64,000 nt of DNA, taken from the NCBI GenBank assembly GCA_030145055.1, contig JAQYWK010000004.1, positions 138,701-202,700 on the forward strand, given 5' to 3'. The notes under the pieces are model-generated. The model ran no database searches and was not told the origin of the DNA. It was given only the letters and a program-made list of their open reading frames with translations. Positions 30,605-40,735 of the stretch are shown piece by piece. This DNA is from Desulfovibrio sp. Its GTDB lineage: Bacteria; Desulfobacterota; Desulfovibrionia; Desulfovibrionales; Desulfovibrionaceae. The translations under genes and the position numbers were made by a program. Every line of letters starts with the position of its first letter. Positions within the stretch are counted from its first letter, which is position 1.

Positions 30605-30922
30605 ATGGTTTCTATGACTAATGATCGAATTCGGATCAAGCTCAAGGCTTACGATTACCGTATCCTTGATAAAGCTGTAACTGAGATTGTGGACACAGCC
30701 CGCAATACCGGTGCAGCAATCGCTGGACCCATCCCATTACCTACACAGATTCACCGCACAACAGTGCAGAAGTCTGTGCACGTAGACAAAAAGTCTCGTG
30801 ATCAGTTTGAGATGCGTATCCATAAGCGCCTGCTTGATATCCTTGAGCCCACCCAACAGACTGTTGATGCACTAGGTAAGCTTAGCTTGCCAGCAGGCGT
30901 TGACGTCGAAATTAAGCTATAG
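30605..30922 (+). CDS. rpsJ: 30S ribosomal protein S10
   Basis: S10 is in the 30S head and doubles as transcription factor NusE. The 105-residue protein begins [20 protein letters not shown] at 30605 sits 7 nt after AGGAG, though a second ATG three codons on is also usable. It opens the long S10-spc-alpha gene array. Confidence 0.98.
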   Translation: MVSMTNDRIRIKLKAYDYRILDKAVTEIVDTARNTGAAIAGPIPLPTQIHRTTVQKSVHVDKKSRDQFEMRIHKRLLDILEPTQQTVDALGKLSLPAGVDVEIKL

Positions 30923-30933
30923 GGAGGCTCAAC

Positions 30934-31566
30934 ATGGCAAAAACTATCGGATTACTCGGTAAAAAATTGGGTATGACCCGCGTGTTCTCTGACGATGGTA
31001 GCATTGTACCAGTCACAGTTCTCGAAATCGGACCATGCCCTGTTATTCAGGTTAAGACTGAAGAGAAGGAAGGCTATAACGCCATCCAGATCGGTTACGA
31101 TTCGCTGCCTGAGCGTAAAGTGAATAAGCCCTCTAAGGGGCATCAGGAAAAAGCTGGTAAAGGCTATTTCCGTCACTTACGTGAATTCCCGCTTGAGTCA
31201 GTAACTGATTATGAACTTGGCCAGGAAATCTCTGTTGATATCTTTACTCCAGGTGAGAAGGTAAAAGTTACCGGAACATCAAAAGGTAAAGGTTTCCAGG
31301 GTGTAATGAAGCGTTGGAATTTTAAGGGTTCTAAAGCTTCTCACGGTGCTGAAAAAGTACATCGTTCTCCTGGTTCAATCGGCCACGCTACTTTCCCTGG
31401 TAAAGTCTTTAAGGGTAAAAAAATGCCCGGTCAGATGGGTAATGAGCGCGTTACTGTTTCCAACATTGAAATCGTAGACGTGCGCACCGAGGAAAATGTT
31501 CTTGTGGTAAAGGGACAAGTTCCTGGGCCTAAGAACGGATTGGTGATGATCCGCAAGACCAGCTAG
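30934..31566 (+). CDS. rplC: 50S ribosomal protein L3
   Basis: L3 is an early 50S assembly protein that reaches toward the peptidyl-transferase centre. The 210-residue sequence has the start [13 protein letters not shown] and the extended loop [29 protein letters not shown] precedes the ATG; it follows rpsJ by 11 nt. Confidence 0.98.
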   Translation: MAKTIGLLGKKLGMTRVFSDDGSIVPVTVLEIGPCPVIQVKTEEKEGYNAIQIGYDSLPERKVNKPSKGHQEKAGKGYFRHLREFPLESVTDYELGQEISVDIFTPGEKVKVTGTSKGKGFQGVMKRWNFKGSKASHGAEKVHRSPGSIGHATFPGKVFKGKKMPGQMGNERVTVSNIEIVDVRTEENVLVVKGQVPGPKNGLVMIRKTS

Positions 31567-31578
31567 AGGAAATAATAC

Positions 31579-32199
31579 ATGGCTACCATTACTATATACG
31601 ATCAAACGAATAAGGACGTCGGGAGCATGGATCTTGCTCCGGAAGTTTTCGAAGTTCCGGTCAAGCCCGAAATCCTACACCTTGTTGTCCGCGCACAGCT
31701 CGCTGCAAAGCGTAGCGGTACACATGCCACGAAGACTCGTGCCATGAAGCGCGGCGGTGGCGCCAAACCTTGGCGTCAGAAAGGTACAGGACGCGCACGC
31801 GCAGGTTCAACACGCTCCCCGCTTTGGCGCGGAGGTGGTGTAACTTTCGGACCACAGCCCAGAGACTACTCCTTCAAGGTTAATAAAAAAGTTCGTCGTC
31901 TTGCTCTCAAGATGGCTCTTACAGCAAGATTCAGCGAAGAGAAGCTGATGATTGTTAAAGACATCGAACTTCCCGAGATTAAAACTAAGCTTTTCGCTCA
32001 GGTTGCAGAAACTCTCGGACTCTATAAGGCCTTGATAATTGTCAAGGATGCTGATAATAAACTCCTCCTTTCTGCGAGGAATATCCCAGGCATCAAGATG
32101 ATCTCCGCTGACCAGATAAATGTTTATGACATTTTGCGTCACCGCCAGGTTGTTATGCTTGAGAATGCAGCACAGGATCTGCAGGAGAGGTTGAAATAG
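31579..32199 (+). CDS. rplD: 50S ribosomal protein L4
   Basis: L4 lines the exit tunnel and is the autoregulator of the S10 operon in E. coli. The 206-residue protein has the tunnel loop GGGAKPWRQKGTGRARAGS and SPLWRGGGVTFGP. GAGG lies before the ATG. Confidence 0.98.
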   Translation: MATITIYDQTNKDVGSMDLAPEVFEVPVKPEILHLVVRAQLAAKRSGTHATKTRAMKRGGGAKPWRQKGTGRARAGSTRSPLWRGGGVTFGPQPRDYSFKVNKKVRRLALKMALTARFSEEKLMIVKDIELPEIKTKLFAQVAETLGLYKALIIVKDADNKLLLSARNIPGIKMISADQINVYDILRHRQVVMLENAAQDLQERLK

Positions 32200-32201
32200 T
32201 C

Positions 32202-32492
32202 ATGGACTATACTCAGATTCTTATCAAACCGGTCATTTCGGAAAAGGCCACTGACATGAAAGAGACTTCTAATCAAGTCACTTTTATTGTGCTGCCATCC
32301 GCCAATAAGGTTGAGATCAAAAAAGCTGTCGAAAGCGCTTTTGATTGCAAAGTCGATTCCGTACGTATTGTTCGGAAAAGACCCGGTCTTCGCAGGAAGT
32401 TCGGCCGCGTTGTCGGGAAGCAGTCCGGCTACAAGAAGGCTTATGTTAAGCTTCTAGCTGGCGAAAAAATCGAATTCTTCGAGGGAGTTTAA
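32202..32492 (+). CDS. rplW: 50S ribosomal protein L23
   Basis: L23 lies at the tunnel exit and is the docking site for trigger factor and SRP. It is 96 residues, with the ILIKPVISEKATD start and a basic loop RKRPGLRRKFGRVVGK. Only 2 nt separate it from rplD; its ribosome-binding site lies within the rplD end. Confidence 0.98.
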   Translation: MDYTQILIKPVISEKATDMKETSNQVTFIVLPSANKVEIKKAVESAFDCKVDSVRIVRKRPGLRRKFGRVVGKQSGYKKAYVKLLAGEKIEFFEGV

Positions 32493-32495
32493 GAG

Positions 32496-33326
32496 ATGGC
32501 TACTCGTAAACTAAAACCTACCTCACCTGGTCGCCGGTTCCAAACGATTTCCACTTTTGAGGAAATCACTACGACCACACCGGAAAAAGCGCTTACAAAG
32601 GGCTTGACCAAAAAGGCAGGTAGAAATAATAACGGTAGAGTTACTTCACGTCATCGCGGCGGTGGTACTAAGCGTCTTTACCGTATCATTGACTTCAAGC
32701 GTAACAAAGTTGAAGTTCCAGCAACTGTTGCATCCATTGAATACGATCCCAACAGAAGTGCTCGAATCGCTCTGCTTCATTACGCAGACGGTGAAAAGCG
32801 CTACATTCTTGCACCGGTTGGTCTCAACCAAGGTGACAAGATTCTTGCAGGAGAAAAGGCCGACATTAAACCCGGTAATGCTCTCCTCCTCAAGAATGTA
32901 CCTGTTGGTACTATCGTTCATAATATAGAATTGCATCCCGGTAAGGGCGGACAATTTTGTCGCGCTGCCGGAACTTATGCTCAGCTTGTGGCGAAAGAAG
33001 GCAAATATGCTCTAATGCGTATGCCTTCCGGTGAAGTCCGCAAGGTTCTCGCAACTTGTTGTGCAACTGTTGGTCAAGTTGGTAATATCCAGCATGAAAA
33101 GATCAACATTGGTAAAGCCGGACGTAACCGTTGGCTTGGTCGTAGACCAAAAGTCAGAGGTGTTGCAATGAACCCAGTCGACCATCCACTCGGTGGTGGT
33201 GAGGGTAAAAGTTCCGGTGGTAGACATCCTTGTTCTCCATGGGGTATGCCTGCTAAGGGTTACAAGACTCGCAACAAGAAGAAACCTTCTTCCAAGCTCA
33301 TCGTTAAACGCCGCGGGCAGAAGTAG
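32496..33326 (+). CDS. rplB: 50S ribosomal protein L2
   Basis: L2 helps join the subunits and supports the peptidyl-transferase centre. The 276-residue protein has the conserved [19 protein letters not shown] stretch and the C-terminal [22 protein letters not shown] loop, including the key histidine. It starts 3 nt after rplW. Confidence 0.98.
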   Translation: MATRKLKPTSPGRRFQTISTFEEITTTTPEKALTKGLTKKAGRNNNGRVTSRHRGGGTKRLYRIIDFKRNKVEVPATVASIEYDPNRSARIALLHYADGEKRYILAPVGLNQGDKILAGEKADIKPGNALLLKNVPVGTIVHNIELHPGKGGQFCRAAGTYAQLVAKEGKYALMRMPSGEVRKVLATCCATVGQVGNIQHEKINIGKAGRNRWLGRRPKVRGVAMNPVDHPLGGGEGKSSGGRHPCSPWGMPAKGYKTRNKKKPSSKLIVKRRGQK

Positions 33327-33335
33327 GAGACTGTA

Positions 33336-33617
33336 ATGCCAAGATCACTGAAAAAAGGCCCGTTTATAGACGATCATCTGCTTAAAAAGGTCGTAAAGTC
33401 TCAGGAATCCGGAGACCGCAAGGTTATCCAGACCTGGTCAAGACGTTCAACTATCATTCCAGAAATGGTAGGTCTGACCTTCGCAGTTCACAATGGCCGT
33501 AAGTTTATTCCTGTCTTCGTCACAGAGAACATGGTAGGACACAAGTTAGGTGAATTTTCACCAACTCGTACTTACTATGGACATGCGGCAGACAAGAAAA
33601 GCAAAGCCAAACGCTAG
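33336..33617 (+). CDS. rpsS: 30S ribosomal protein S19
   Basis: S19 pairs with S13 in the 30S head near the A site. The 93-residue sequence begins [15 protein letters not shown] and has [14 protein letters not shown] and the basic C-terminal tail. AGGAG precedes it. Confidence 0.98.
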   Translation: MPRSLKKGPFIDDHLLKKVVKSQESGDRKVIQTWSRRSTIIPEMVGLTFAVHNGRKFIPVFVTENMVGHKLGEFSPTRTYYGHAADKKSKAKR

Positions 33618-33630
33618 AAGGTGTTAAGCA

Positions 33631-33963
33631 ATGGAAGCTAGAGCTGTTGCAAAATATATGCGCATTTCCGCTCAGAAAGTGCGCTTGGTAGCGGAAAACA
33701 TCAAGGGAAAGCCTGTTGAGGAAGCTCTCAACATTCTGAAATTCACACCCAAAAAGGGTGCCGAACTCCTCAGTAAAGTGCTTTATTCTGCAGTTGCTAA
33801 CGCAGAGCAGATTCCCGGAGTGGATGTTGACACTCTCCGTGTAGACATCGTCAAAATTGACGAAGGTCCAACATGGAAGAGAATTCAGCCTAGGGCTATG
33901 GGACGTGCATTCAGAATACTGAAGCGTACGAGCCATATAACCGTCGTAGTAAAAGAATCGTAG
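33631..33963 (+). CDS. rplV: 50S ribosomal protein L22
   Basis: L22 has a long beta hairpin that, with L4, forms the narrow part of the exit tunnel. It is 110 residues ([25 protein letters not shown]...) with the hairpin [18 protein letters not shown] intact. Confidence 0.98.
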   Translation: MEARAVAKYMRISAQKVRLVAENIKGKPVEEALNILKFTPKKGAELLSKVLYSAVANAEQIPGVDVDTLRVDIVKIDEGPTWKRIQPRAMGRAFRILKRTSHITVVVKES

Positions 33964-33972
33964 GGTAAAGTC

Positions 33973-34614
33973 ATGGGTCAGAAAGTACATCCATACGGTT
34001 TCAGACTTGGTTATACCAAGAACTGGCTATCTAGGTGGTTCAGCAAAAAGGACTACCCCGCTTTCGTCATCGAAGACGACAGCATTCGTAAATATGTGAA
34101 AGAGAAGATCTTTCATGCAGGAGTAGCTAAGATCGAGATCGAACGTGCCGGTGGCAAGATTCGTCTCATCATTCACACTGCTCGTCCCGGTATTGTTATC
34201 GGACGTAAAGGTGTGGAGATCGAAAAGCTCCGCAATGATCTTCGTCAAAAATATAATAAAGAATTCGCCTTAGAAGTAAGTGAAATTCGCCGCCCCGAAA
34301 CTGACGCGCAGCTTGTTGCAGAGAATATTGCTCAGCAGCTAGAACGCCGTGTAGCTTTCCGTCGTGCGATGAAGCGTACTGTAGGTCTTGCTCGGAAATT
34401 CGGAGCAGAGGGAATCAAGGTTGCATGTGCTGGTCGTTTGGCTGGTGCTGAAATCGCTCGTACTGAATGGTACCGCGATGGCCGTGTGCCTCTTCAGACA
34501 CTTAGAGCTGATATCGATTATGGTGTTGCGAGAGCAAGTACCACATACGGTGTAATTGGCATTAAGGTCTGGATCTTCAAAGGAGAAATTCTTGACCACG
34601 AGGTGAAATCATAA
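33973..34614 (+). CDS. rpsC: 30S ribosomal protein S3
   Basis: S3 guards the mRNA entry channel and contributes to helicase activity. The 213-residue protein has a KH domain with [11 protein letters not shown] and the C-terminal domain [22 protein letters not shown]. Its TAA shares one base with the rplP ATG (TAATG), showing translational coupling. Confidence 0.98.
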   Translation: MGQKVHPYGFRLGYTKNWLSRWFSKKDYPAFVIEDDSIRKYVKEKIFHAGVAKIEIERAGGKIRLIIHTARPGIVIGRKGVEIEKLRNDLRQKYNKEFALEVSEIRRPETDAQLVAENIAQQLERRVAFRRAMKRTVGLARKFGAEGIKVACAGRLAGAEIARTEWYRDGRVPLQTLRADIDYGVARASTTYGVIGIKVWIFKGEILDHEVKS

Positions 34615-35027
34615 TGCTTTCACCTAAAAAAATGAAATTCCGTAAACGCCAGAAAGGGCGTAACAAGGGTAAAGCTCAGCGCGGCTCCACAATCGCTTTT
34701 GGTGATATCGCCATTAAGACTTTGGAGCATGGAAAGCTGAGTAACAACCAGATTGAAGCCGCACGTATCGCTATTATGCGACACATTAAACGTGGTGGAC
34801 AAGTCTGGATCAGGGTTTTCCCTGATGTGCCAGTTACTGCCAAGCCTGCTGAAGTCAGACAGGGTAAAGGTAAAGGTTCCGTAGTTGGTTGGTGTGCACC
34901 AGTCAAACCAGGACGCATTCTTTACGAAGTAAAAGGTGTAGACCTCGCGCTCGCTAAAGAAGCCCTAGTTCGTGCATCTCACAAGCTTTCTGTCAAGACT
35001 ACTATTGTAGTTAAGGAGGGTTTGTAA
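34614..35027 (+). CDS. rplP: 50S ribosomal protein L16
   Basis: L16 lies beside the A-site tRNA elbow. The 137-residue sequence starts [16 protein letters not shown] and has the [23 protein letters not shown] loop. The arginine hydroxylated in E. coli L16 lies in this loop family. It overlaps rpsC by 1 nt. Confidence 0.98.
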   Translation: MLSPKKMKFRKRQKGRNKGKAQRGSTIAFGDIAIKTLEHGKLSNNQIEAARIAIMRHIKRGGQVWIRVFPDVPVTAKPAEVRQGKGKGSVVGWCAPVKPGRILYEVKGVDLALAKEALVRASHKLSVKTTIVVKEGL

Positions 35028-35028
35028 A

Positions 35029-35223
35029 ATGAAGACTAAAGAACTACGTGAACTCGATACTGCTGCTCTAACTGAAAAACTTGCCGCTGCTAGATTGGAG
35101 CTTTTTAATCTCCGCTTTAAGCACGCAACAGCTCAGTTGGAAAATACCCAGAGACTAGTCGAAGTCAAAAAAGACATCGCTAAGATTCAGACCCTTCAGC
35201 GTGAAAAGGAACTGGGAGTATAA
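35029..35223 (+). CDS. rpmC: 50S ribosomal protein L29
   Basis: L29 is a 64-residue helical hairpin next to the tunnel exit. The sequence MKTKELRELDTAALTEKL...LRFKHATAQLENTQRLVEVKKDIAKI is typical. AAGGAGG lies before the ATG inside the end of rplP. Confidence 0.97.
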   Translation: MKTKELRELDTAALTEKLAAARLELFNLRFKHATAQLENTQRLVEVKKDIAKIQTLQREKELGV

Positions 35224-35226
35224 GCC

Positions 35227-35493
35227 ATGGCAGAGCTTAATTTAAAAGGAAACAGGCGCGTGCTTAGCGGTAAAGTAGTCAGCGATAAAGGCGATAAGAC
35301 AATTGTCGTCCGCGTTGAAACTCTCGTTAAACACCCCTTGTATAAAAAATTCATTCGTCGTCACACAAAATTCATGGCACACGATCCTGCTAATGAATGC
35401 GTTATCGGCGATAAAGTACAGATTGTAGAATTCCGTCCCCTTAGCCGGCGCAAAAGGTGGCATTTGGATAAAATTCTGGAAAAAGCAGTCTAG
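35227..35493 (+). CDS. rpsQ: 30S ribosomal protein S17
   Basis: S17 is a primary 16S rRNA-binding protein with an OB fold. It is 88 residues with the motif [17 protein letters not shown] and [27 protein letters not shown]. It begins 3 nt after rpmC. Confidence 0.97.
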   Translation: MAELNLKGNRRVLSGKVVSDKGDKTIVVRVETLVKHPLYKKFIRRHTKFMAHDPANECVIGDKVQIVEFRPLSRRKRWHLDKILEKAV

Positions 35494-35504
35494 GGGTATT
35501 AGCC

Positions 35505-35873
35505 ATGATTCAGACAGAATCCAGACTAGACGTAGCAGACAACTCTGGCGCCAAAAAGGTTCTTTGTATTAAAGTCCTTGGGGGCTCAAAGAGACGTTAC
35601 GCAAGTGTCGGAGATATTATTGTGGTTTCCATTAAGGAAGCTATGCCCCATTCCAAAGTGAAGAAGGGCTCCGTGATGAAAGCAGTCGTAGTACGCACCA
35701 GAAAAGAAATTGGTCGTCCTGACGGGTCTTACATCAAATTTGACAATAACTCTGCCGTTCTTCTGAACAGCTCAATGGAACCAGTGGGGACTCGAATTTT
35801 CGGTCCCGTAGCAAGAGAGTTGAGGTCTAGCGGCTTCATGAAAATAGTTTCTCTTGCTCCTGAAGTTCTTTAA
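35505..35873 (+). CDS. rplN: 50S ribosomal protein L14
   Basis: L14 forms an intersubunit bridge and is the docking point for the silencing factor RsfS. The 122-residue protein has [33 protein letters not shown] and [13 protein letters not shown]. It opens the spc part of the array. Confidence 0.98.
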   Translation: MIQTESRLDVADNSGAKKVLCIKVLGGSKRRYASVGDIIVVSIKEAMPHSKVKKGSVMKAVVVRTRKEIGRPDGSYIKFDNNSAVLLNSSMEPVGTRIFGPVARELRSSGFMKIVSLAPEVL

Positions 35874-35902
35874 AATCCTTATCACGAGAGAAGGTTAACG
35901 GC

Positions 35903-36220
35903 ATGAACAAGATACATGTTGATGACAAGGTTATGGTCATCGCCGGCAAGGATAAGGGGAAGATCGGCAAGGTCCTTAAGATCAACCGCAAAAAGGACAC
36001 AGTCCTTGTAGAGCAGGTTAACACGGTTTCTAGGCATACAAAGCCTAACCCGTACGCTAACCAGCCTGGCGGAATTGTTGAGAAAGAAGCCCCTCTTCAC
36101 ATCTCTAACATTCAGGTTGTGTGCCCATCGTGTACAAAAGCAACCAGAATTGGAGTTCGTGAAACCAAAGATGGAAAGAACGTCCGTTTTTGTAAAAAAT
36201 GTAACGAAATTCTCGACTAG
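35903..36220 (+). CDS. rplX: 50S ribosomal protein L24 with zinc-ribbon tail
   Basis: L24 starts 50S assembly. The 105-residue protein has a KOW motif ([17 protein letters not shown]) and keeps a C-terminal zinc-ribbon pattern: C74, C77, C97 and C100 (CPSC...CKKC), lost in E. coli but known in several phyla. Confidence 0.98.
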   Translation: MNKIHVDDKVMVIAGKDKGKIGKVLKINRKKDTVLVEQVNTVSRHTKPNPYANQPGGIVEKEAPLHISNIQVVCPSCTKATRIGVRETKDGKNVRFCKKCNEILD

Positions 36221-36229
36221 GGTCTTGCG

Positions 36230-36769
36230 ATGACACGTCTCGAAAAAATATATACGGACAAGGTCGCCTCGGTTCTTAATAAAGAATTCGGGTACAAGAG
36301 TTCAATGGAGATTCCTTCTATAAAGGCTATCTCACTAAATATTGGACTCGGCGAAGCAAGCCAGAACGCAAAGCTCATTGATGGAGCTGTGTCTGAATTA
36401 ACTGCATTGGCAGGTCAGAAAGCTGTTATCACTAGAGCCAAGAAATCCATCGCGGCTTTTAAGCTTCGCGAAGGCATGCCAGTAGGCGCCCGTGTAACCC
36501 TTCGCAGGGATTACATGTGGGATTTTCTTGATAAACTCGTTAGTTTTGCGCTTCCACGCGTACGTGACTTCCGTGGAATACCTGACAAAGGTTTCGATGG
36601 ACGCGGCAACTTCACCCTCGGTATCAAGGAATTAACCATATTCCCTGAAATTCAGCTTGATAAAATCGAGCTTACCAAAGGGATGAACGTGACGATTGTC
36701 ACTACTGCTAAAACTGACAAAGAAGGCAAGATGCTCCTCGAGCTTCTTGGAATGCCCTTCAAGAAATAG
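36230..36769 (+). CDS. rplE: 50S ribosomal protein L5
   Basis: L5 binds 5S rRNA in the central protuberance and contacts P-site tRNA. It is 179 residues with [44 protein letters not shown] and the [13 protein letters not shown] loop. Confidence 0.98.
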   Translation: MTRLEKIYTDKVASVLNKEFGYKSSMEIPSIKAISLNIGLGEASQNAKLIDGAVSELTALAGQKAVITRAKKSIAAFKLREGMPVGARVTLRRDYMWDFLDKLVSFALPRVRDFRGIPDKGFDGRGNFTLGIKELTIFPEIQLDKIELTKGMNVTIVTTAKTDKEGKMLLELLGMPFKK

Positions 36770-36778
36770 GAGGTCAGT

Positions 36779-36964
36779 GTGGCCAGAACAGCGTTAAAAG
36801 TTAAGGCTCGACGTAAACCAAAGTTCAAAGTGCGCGGATATAATAGATGTCCAATATGTGGACGTCCACGTGCATTCCTGCGGAAATATGGCGTATGCCG
36901 TATTTGTTTCAGGGAAAAAGCCCTTGCGGGTGAACTTCCAGGCGTGCGTAAAGCCAGCTGGTAA
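36779..36964 (+). CDS. rpsN: 30S ribosomal protein S14, zinc-binding short form
   Basis: This is the 61-residue type Z S14. C24, C27, C40 and C43 (CPIC...CRIC) form the zinc site. The start is GTG at 36779, 5 nt after a perfect AGGAGG. S14 is in the 30S head. The long, zinc-free S14 is not in the window. Confidence 0.98.
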   Translation: MARTALKVKARRKPKFKVRGYNRCPICGRPRAFLRKYGVCRICFREKALAGELPGVRKASW

Positions 36965-36979
36965 TATAAGGAGTTTAAA

Positions 36980-37363
36980 ATGCCTGTTGTCGATCCAATC
37001 GCCGATATGCTGACTCGTATTCGTAATGCACACGGAGCTTATCATAAGTCCGTGTTCATTCCCGGGTCAAAAATCAAAACCGCTATTGCGGGTATTCTTA
37101 AAGATGAAGGTTATATCGTAGACTTCACAAATGAAGAGAAAGATATCACTGTTAATCTTAAGTATGTTGATGGAAAATCGCTTATTAGCGGTATGAAAAA
37201 AATCAGCACACCTGGCCGGCGCGTATTTGTAGGCGTTGAAGATATTCCCAGTGTCCTTAATGGACTAGGGATTTGCATACTTTCCACTTCAAAGGGCGTA
37301 GTTGACGGAGTCAAGGCGAAAGACTTGAACGTCGGTGGCGAGCTCTTGTGCGAAATCTGGTAG
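36980..37363 (+). CDS. rpsH: 30S ribosomal protein S8
   Basis: S8 binds the central domain of 16S rRNA and represses the spc operon in E. coli. The 127-residue protein has DPIADMLTRIRNA at the start and LSTSKGVVDG...GGELLCEIW at the end. AAGGAG precedes the ATG. Confidence 0.98.
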   Translation: MPVVDPIADMLTRIRNAHGAYHKSVFIPGSKIKTAIAGILKDEGYIVDFTNEEKDITVNLKYVDGKSLISGMKKISTPGRRVFVGVEDIPSVLNGLGICILSTSKGVVDGVKAKDLNVGGELLCEIW

Positions 37364-37375
37364 AGAGGGTTTAAG

Positions 37376-37909
37376 ATGTCCAGAATTGGAAAAAAACCTA
37401 TCGATATACCTTCAGGTGTGGAAGTAAATGTCGGAACTGATTCAGTTTCCGTCAAAGGTCCTAAAGGATCTATTTCCACTCCTATCCATTCAATGATTAG
37501 CTACAAAGTAGCTGATGGAGTGGTAGAGGTAATGAGGTCTGGCGAAACTCGCCAGGAATGTGCACAACATGGCCTGCATCGCACACTACTTTTCAACTGT
37601 ATTGAAGGAGTCTCAAACGGCTTTTCCAAAACATTAGAAGTAATTGGTGTCGGTTATAAGGTATCTGTACAGGGCAAGAACATCATACTTAACGTAGGAT
37701 TTTCACACCCAGTTCAGTTCCCGCTTCCTGCTGGTATTGAAGCCAAAGCAGAAGGTAGCAAGCTAACCGTCAGCGGAGTTGATAAACAACTCGTTGGCGA
37801 AGTTGCAGCACAGCTTCGTCGTGTACGCCCACCTGAGCCTTACAAAGGCAAGGGTATCAAGTACATTGACGAACAGATCAGACGTAAAGCCGGTAAGTCC
37901 GGTAAATAA
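37376..37909 (+). CDS. rplF: 50S ribosomal protein L6
   Basis: L6 lies near the sarcin-ricin loop. The 177-residue protein begins MSRIGKKPIDIPSGV and has the C-terminal RRVRPPEPYKGKGIKY motif. Confidence 0.98.
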   Translation: MSRIGKKPIDIPSGVEVNVGTDSVSVKGPKGSISTPIHSMISYKVADGVVEVMRSGETRQECAQHGLHRTLLFNCIEGVSNGFSKTLEVIGVGYKVSVQGKNIILNVGFSHPVQFPLPAGIEAKAEGSKLTVSGVDKQLVGEVAAQLRRVRPPEPYKGKGIKYIDEQIRRKAGKSGK

Positions 37910-37921
37910 TAAGGTACAGCC

Positions 37922-38281
37922 ATGAAAATGACTAAAGAACAAGCAAGACGCCGTAAGAAGATCCGCATCCGTAAAAAGATTAGTGGAACAGCTTCTCGTC
38001 CGCGTCTCGTTGTTTTCCGTTCAAACAAGCACATTTACGCTCAGCTCGTAGATGATCTTGTTGGCAAAACCATGACAGCATCCTCTTCATGTGCTCTTTC
38101 TAAGGGTGATGAAGCTGTGAAGCTCACTCGTAAGACCGCTGAAGCTGTTGGTATGGACATAGCTGCCAAGGCTAAGGAACTGAATATCGACAAGGTCGTC
38201 TTCGACCGTGGCGGATATATCTATCACGGCAGAGTCAAGGCTCTTGCAGACGGCGCTCGTGAGGGCGGCCTGAAATTCTAA
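37922..38281 (+). CDS. rplR: 50S ribosomal protein L18
   Basis: L18 binds 5S rRNA with L5. It is 119 residues with [25 protein letters not shown] and the C-terminal [24 protein letters not shown]. Confidence 0.98.
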   Translation: MKMTKEQARRRKKIRIRKKISGTASRPRLVVFRSNKHIYAQLVDDLVGKTMTASSSCALSKGDEAVKLTRKTAEAVGMDIAAKAKELNIDKVVFDRGGYIYHGRVKALADGAREGGLKF

Positions 38282-38297
38282 ACTTATGGGAATCTCC

Positions 38298-38789
38298 ATG
38301 GAACAGAATGATCTAGGTCTGATTGAAAAAATCGTTTATCTCAACCGAGTCGCTAAAGTGGTAAAGGGCGGAAGAAGGTTCTCCTTCAGTGCCCTGGTTG
38401 TGGTAGGTGACGGTAAAGGTCAAGTCGGTTTCGGACTTGGTAAGGCTAACGAAGTTCCTGAAGCTATTAGAAAAGCTTCTGAAAGAGCACGGAAAGATAT
38501 GATCACCGTGCCTCTTCTTGACGGAACACTTCCTTACGAAGTACTGGGCCGTTACGGTGCTGGACGTGTTATGCTTAAACCTGCATCAAAGGGTACTGGT
38601 ATTATTGCCGGTGGACCTGTGCGTGCGGTTTTAGAAGTAGTAGGCGTTCACGATATCCTTACAAAGGCTATCGGCACTAATAATCCGCATAATGTCCTTC
38701 GCGCAACTATTGCCGGACTTGCTTCACTGCGTAGCGCAGAAGAAGTGTCCGTGCTCCGCGGGAAGAAAGTTGTGACTCCCAGAAAGTAG
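38298..38789 (+). CDS. rpsE: 30S ribosomal protein S5
   Basis: S5 helps set decoding accuracy and mRNA unwinding. I take ATG at 38298 (163 residues, [27 protein letters not shown]) with GGGAA upstream; an in-frame ATG at 38286 lacks a ribosome-binding site but cannot be excluded. The dsRNA-binding fold ([18 protein letters not shown]) and C-terminal domain are complete. Confidence 0.96.
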   Translation: MEQNDLGLIEKIVYLNRVAKVVKGGRRFSFSALVVVGDGKGQVGFGLGKANEVPEAIRKASERARKDMITVPLLDGTLPYEVLGRYGAGRVMLKPASKGTGIIAGGPVRAVLEVVGVHDILTKAIGTNNPHNVLRATIAGLASLRSAEEVSVLRGKKVVTPRK

Positions 38790-38800
38790 GAGTACTTACT

Positions 38801-38974
38801 ATGCTTAAAGTAAAACTTATTCGCAGCAAGATCGGTTGCAATCCTAAACAGCGCAAGACACTTATTGCTATGGGACTGCGCAAGATCAGGCAAGAGAAGA
38901 GCTTTGAAGACAACCTCGTTATTCGAGGCATGATCAATAAAGTTTCCCACCTTGTGGAGGTAACTGAATCATGA
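38801..38974 (+). CDS. rpmD: 50S ribosomal protein L30
   Basis: A 57-residue gene starting at ATG 38801 after GTAGGAG: MLKVKLIRSKIGCNPKQRKTL..., then GLRKIRQEKSFEDN and IRGMINKVSHLVEV. It is L30 by sequence and by place between rpsE and rplO. Its stop overlaps the rplO start (ATGA). Confidence 0.96.
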   Translation: MLKVKLIRSKIGCNPKQRKTLIAMGLRKIRQEKSFEDNLVIRGMINKVSHLVEVTES

Positions 38975-39417
38975 GGCTGCATGAATTATATCCGTTCCCA
39001 GAGGAACGTAAGAATCGCAAGCGCATAGGTCGCGGCGGCGGATCCGGAACTGGGGGTACCTCAGGGAAGGGTCATAAAGGTCAGAACGCACGTTCTGGCG
39101 GTGGTGTTCCTGCCTGGTTTGAAGGCGGACAGATGCCTCTAGCTCGTCGTTTACCTAAACGTGGTTTCAAGAATCCTTTCCGTGAAGAGTATGTAGCTCT
39201 GAACTTAGGTCAGCTTCTTGGAGCATTTGAAGGCAAAACTGAAATATCCCTTCAGGATATTTACGATCGTGGTCTTTGCAAAAAGAACGGACTCGTAAAG
39301 ATTCTTGGAATGGGAGAAGTAACTGCTGCGATTACTGTCGAAGCACACCGTTTCAGCGCGTCTGCATCTGAAAAAATCACCAAGGCCGGAGGAACGGCCA
39401 AAGCCCTGGAAGGATAA
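38971..39417 (+). CDS. rplO: 50S ribosomal protein L15
   Basis: L15 is a late 50S assembly protein. The 148-residue sequence has LHELYPFPEERKNRKRIGRGGGSGTGGTSGKGHKGQNARSGG type glycine-rich N-terminus, then FEGGQMPLARRLPKRGF. The start overlaps the rpmD stop by 4 nt. Confidence 0.98.
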   Translation: MRLHELYPFPEERKNRKRIGRGGGSGTGGTSGKGHKGQNARSGGGVPAWFEGGQMPLARRLPKRGFKNPFREEYVALNLGQLLGAFEGKTEISLQDIYDRGLCKKNGLVKILGMGEVTAAITVEAHRFSASASEKITKAGGTAKALEG

Positions 39418-39419
39418 TC

Positions 39420-40730
39420 GTGGCAACTGCTGGAGTTGATAATCTTTCCCGACTGCCGGAACTGAAGAAAAAAGTCCTTTGGACTTTTGCTCTTCTGGCT
39501 GTCTACCGGATCGGGATTCATATCCCGGTCCCTGGCGTAGACAGCGCAGCATTAGCCGATTTCTTCGAGAGTGTTTCTAACACTCTCTTCGGCATGTTTG
39601 ACATGTTTTCCGGTGGCGGGTTGAGTAATATGTCCATATTCGCGTTAGGGATTATGCCCTATATATCCGCGTCTATTATTATACAACTTCTTAATGTAGT
39701 AAGCCCTGACCTTAAGCGGCTTAGCCAGGAAGGAGCTCAAGGGCGTAAAAAGATCACACAGTATACCAGATATGCAACTGTAGCGATTACGATCGTACAG
39801 GGGTTTGGTATTGCCATGGGACTTGAAAGTATGGTTAGTCCCACTGGTACACCTGTTGTTCTTGCTGCTGGGTGGTCCTTCCGTCTTATTACTATAATTA
39901 CTTTAACTGCAGGTACTGTCTTTCTAATGTGGCTCGGTGAGCAAATGACCGAGAAAGGCATCGGAAACGGCATATCGATGATCATCTTTGCAGGTATTGT
40001 GGCTGGATTACCATCTGCCATATATAATACTGTAAGATTAATGCAAGCAGGTGAGATTACTCTCTTCCTTCTTATTTTCATCTTAGCATTCATGGTCGCA
40101 ATCCTCGCATTTATCGTCTTTATGGAAAGAGGGCAACGTCGAATACCTATCCATTATGCCAAGCGTATGATGGGACGCAAAATGATGGGTGGTCAGACAA
40201 CACATCTGCCACTTAGAATTAACACTGCTGGTGTTATTCCTCCGATCTTTGCATCAAGTATTCTTCTATTTCCTTCTACCTTGGCTAGCTTCTCAAATAA
40301 CGAAATGTTATCTAAGATGTCTGCGTATTTTACGCCTGACTCTGTGATATACAATATCGTGTTTATATCCCTGATCATCTTTTTCTGTTACTTCTATACA
40401 GCGATCATCTTTGATCCTAAAGGAATTTCAGAAAATATTCAGAAACAGGGCGGTTTTATCCCTGGTATACGCCCGGGAGTTAAAACCCGCGAGTATATTG
40501 ATCGGGTTCTTGCAAGGATTACCCTTTGGGGCTCCATTTATGTCGCAGCCATCTGTGTACTTCCTATGTTGTTAATCTCGCAGTTTAATGTTCCTTTCTA
40601 TTTTGGAGGAACAGCTCTGTTGATTGTAGTTGGTGTTGCCATGGATTTCATGGGCAAGATCGAATCCTACTTGATTTCCCGTCAGTATGACGGACTCATG
40701 GGCAAGGGAAGCAAGGTTAAAGGCAGGTAA
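39420..40730 (+). CDS. secY: Preprotein translocase subunit SecY
   Basis: SecY is the channel of the Sec translocase. The 436-residue protein has ten hydrophobic segments, the family stretch PGVDSAALADFF, YISASIIIQLL and the cytoplasmic loop ERGQRRIPIHYAKRM that contacts SecA and ribosomes. The start is GTG, 2 nt after rplO. Confidence 0.98.
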   Translation: MATAGVDNLSRLPELKKKVLWTFALLAVYRIGIHIPVPGVDSAALADFFESVSNTLFGMFDMFSGGGLSNMSIFALGIMPYISASIIIQLLNVVSPDLKRLSQEGAQGRKKITQYTRYATVAITIVQGFGIAMGLESMVSPTGTPVVLAAGWSFRLITIITLTAGTVFLMWLGEQMTEKGIGNGISMIIFAGIVAGLPSAIYNTVRLMQAGEITLFLLIFILAFMVAILAFIVFMERGQRRIPIHYAKRMMGRKMMGGQTTHLPLRINTAGVIPPIFASSILLFPSTLASFSNNEMLSKMSAYFTPDSVIYNIVFISLIIFFCYFYTAIIFDPKGISENIQKQGGFIPGIRPGVKTREYIDRVLARITLWGSIYVAAICVLPMLLISQFNVPFYFGGTALLIVVGVAMDFMGKIESYLISRQYDGLMGKGSKVKGR

Positions 40731-40735
40731 GAGCT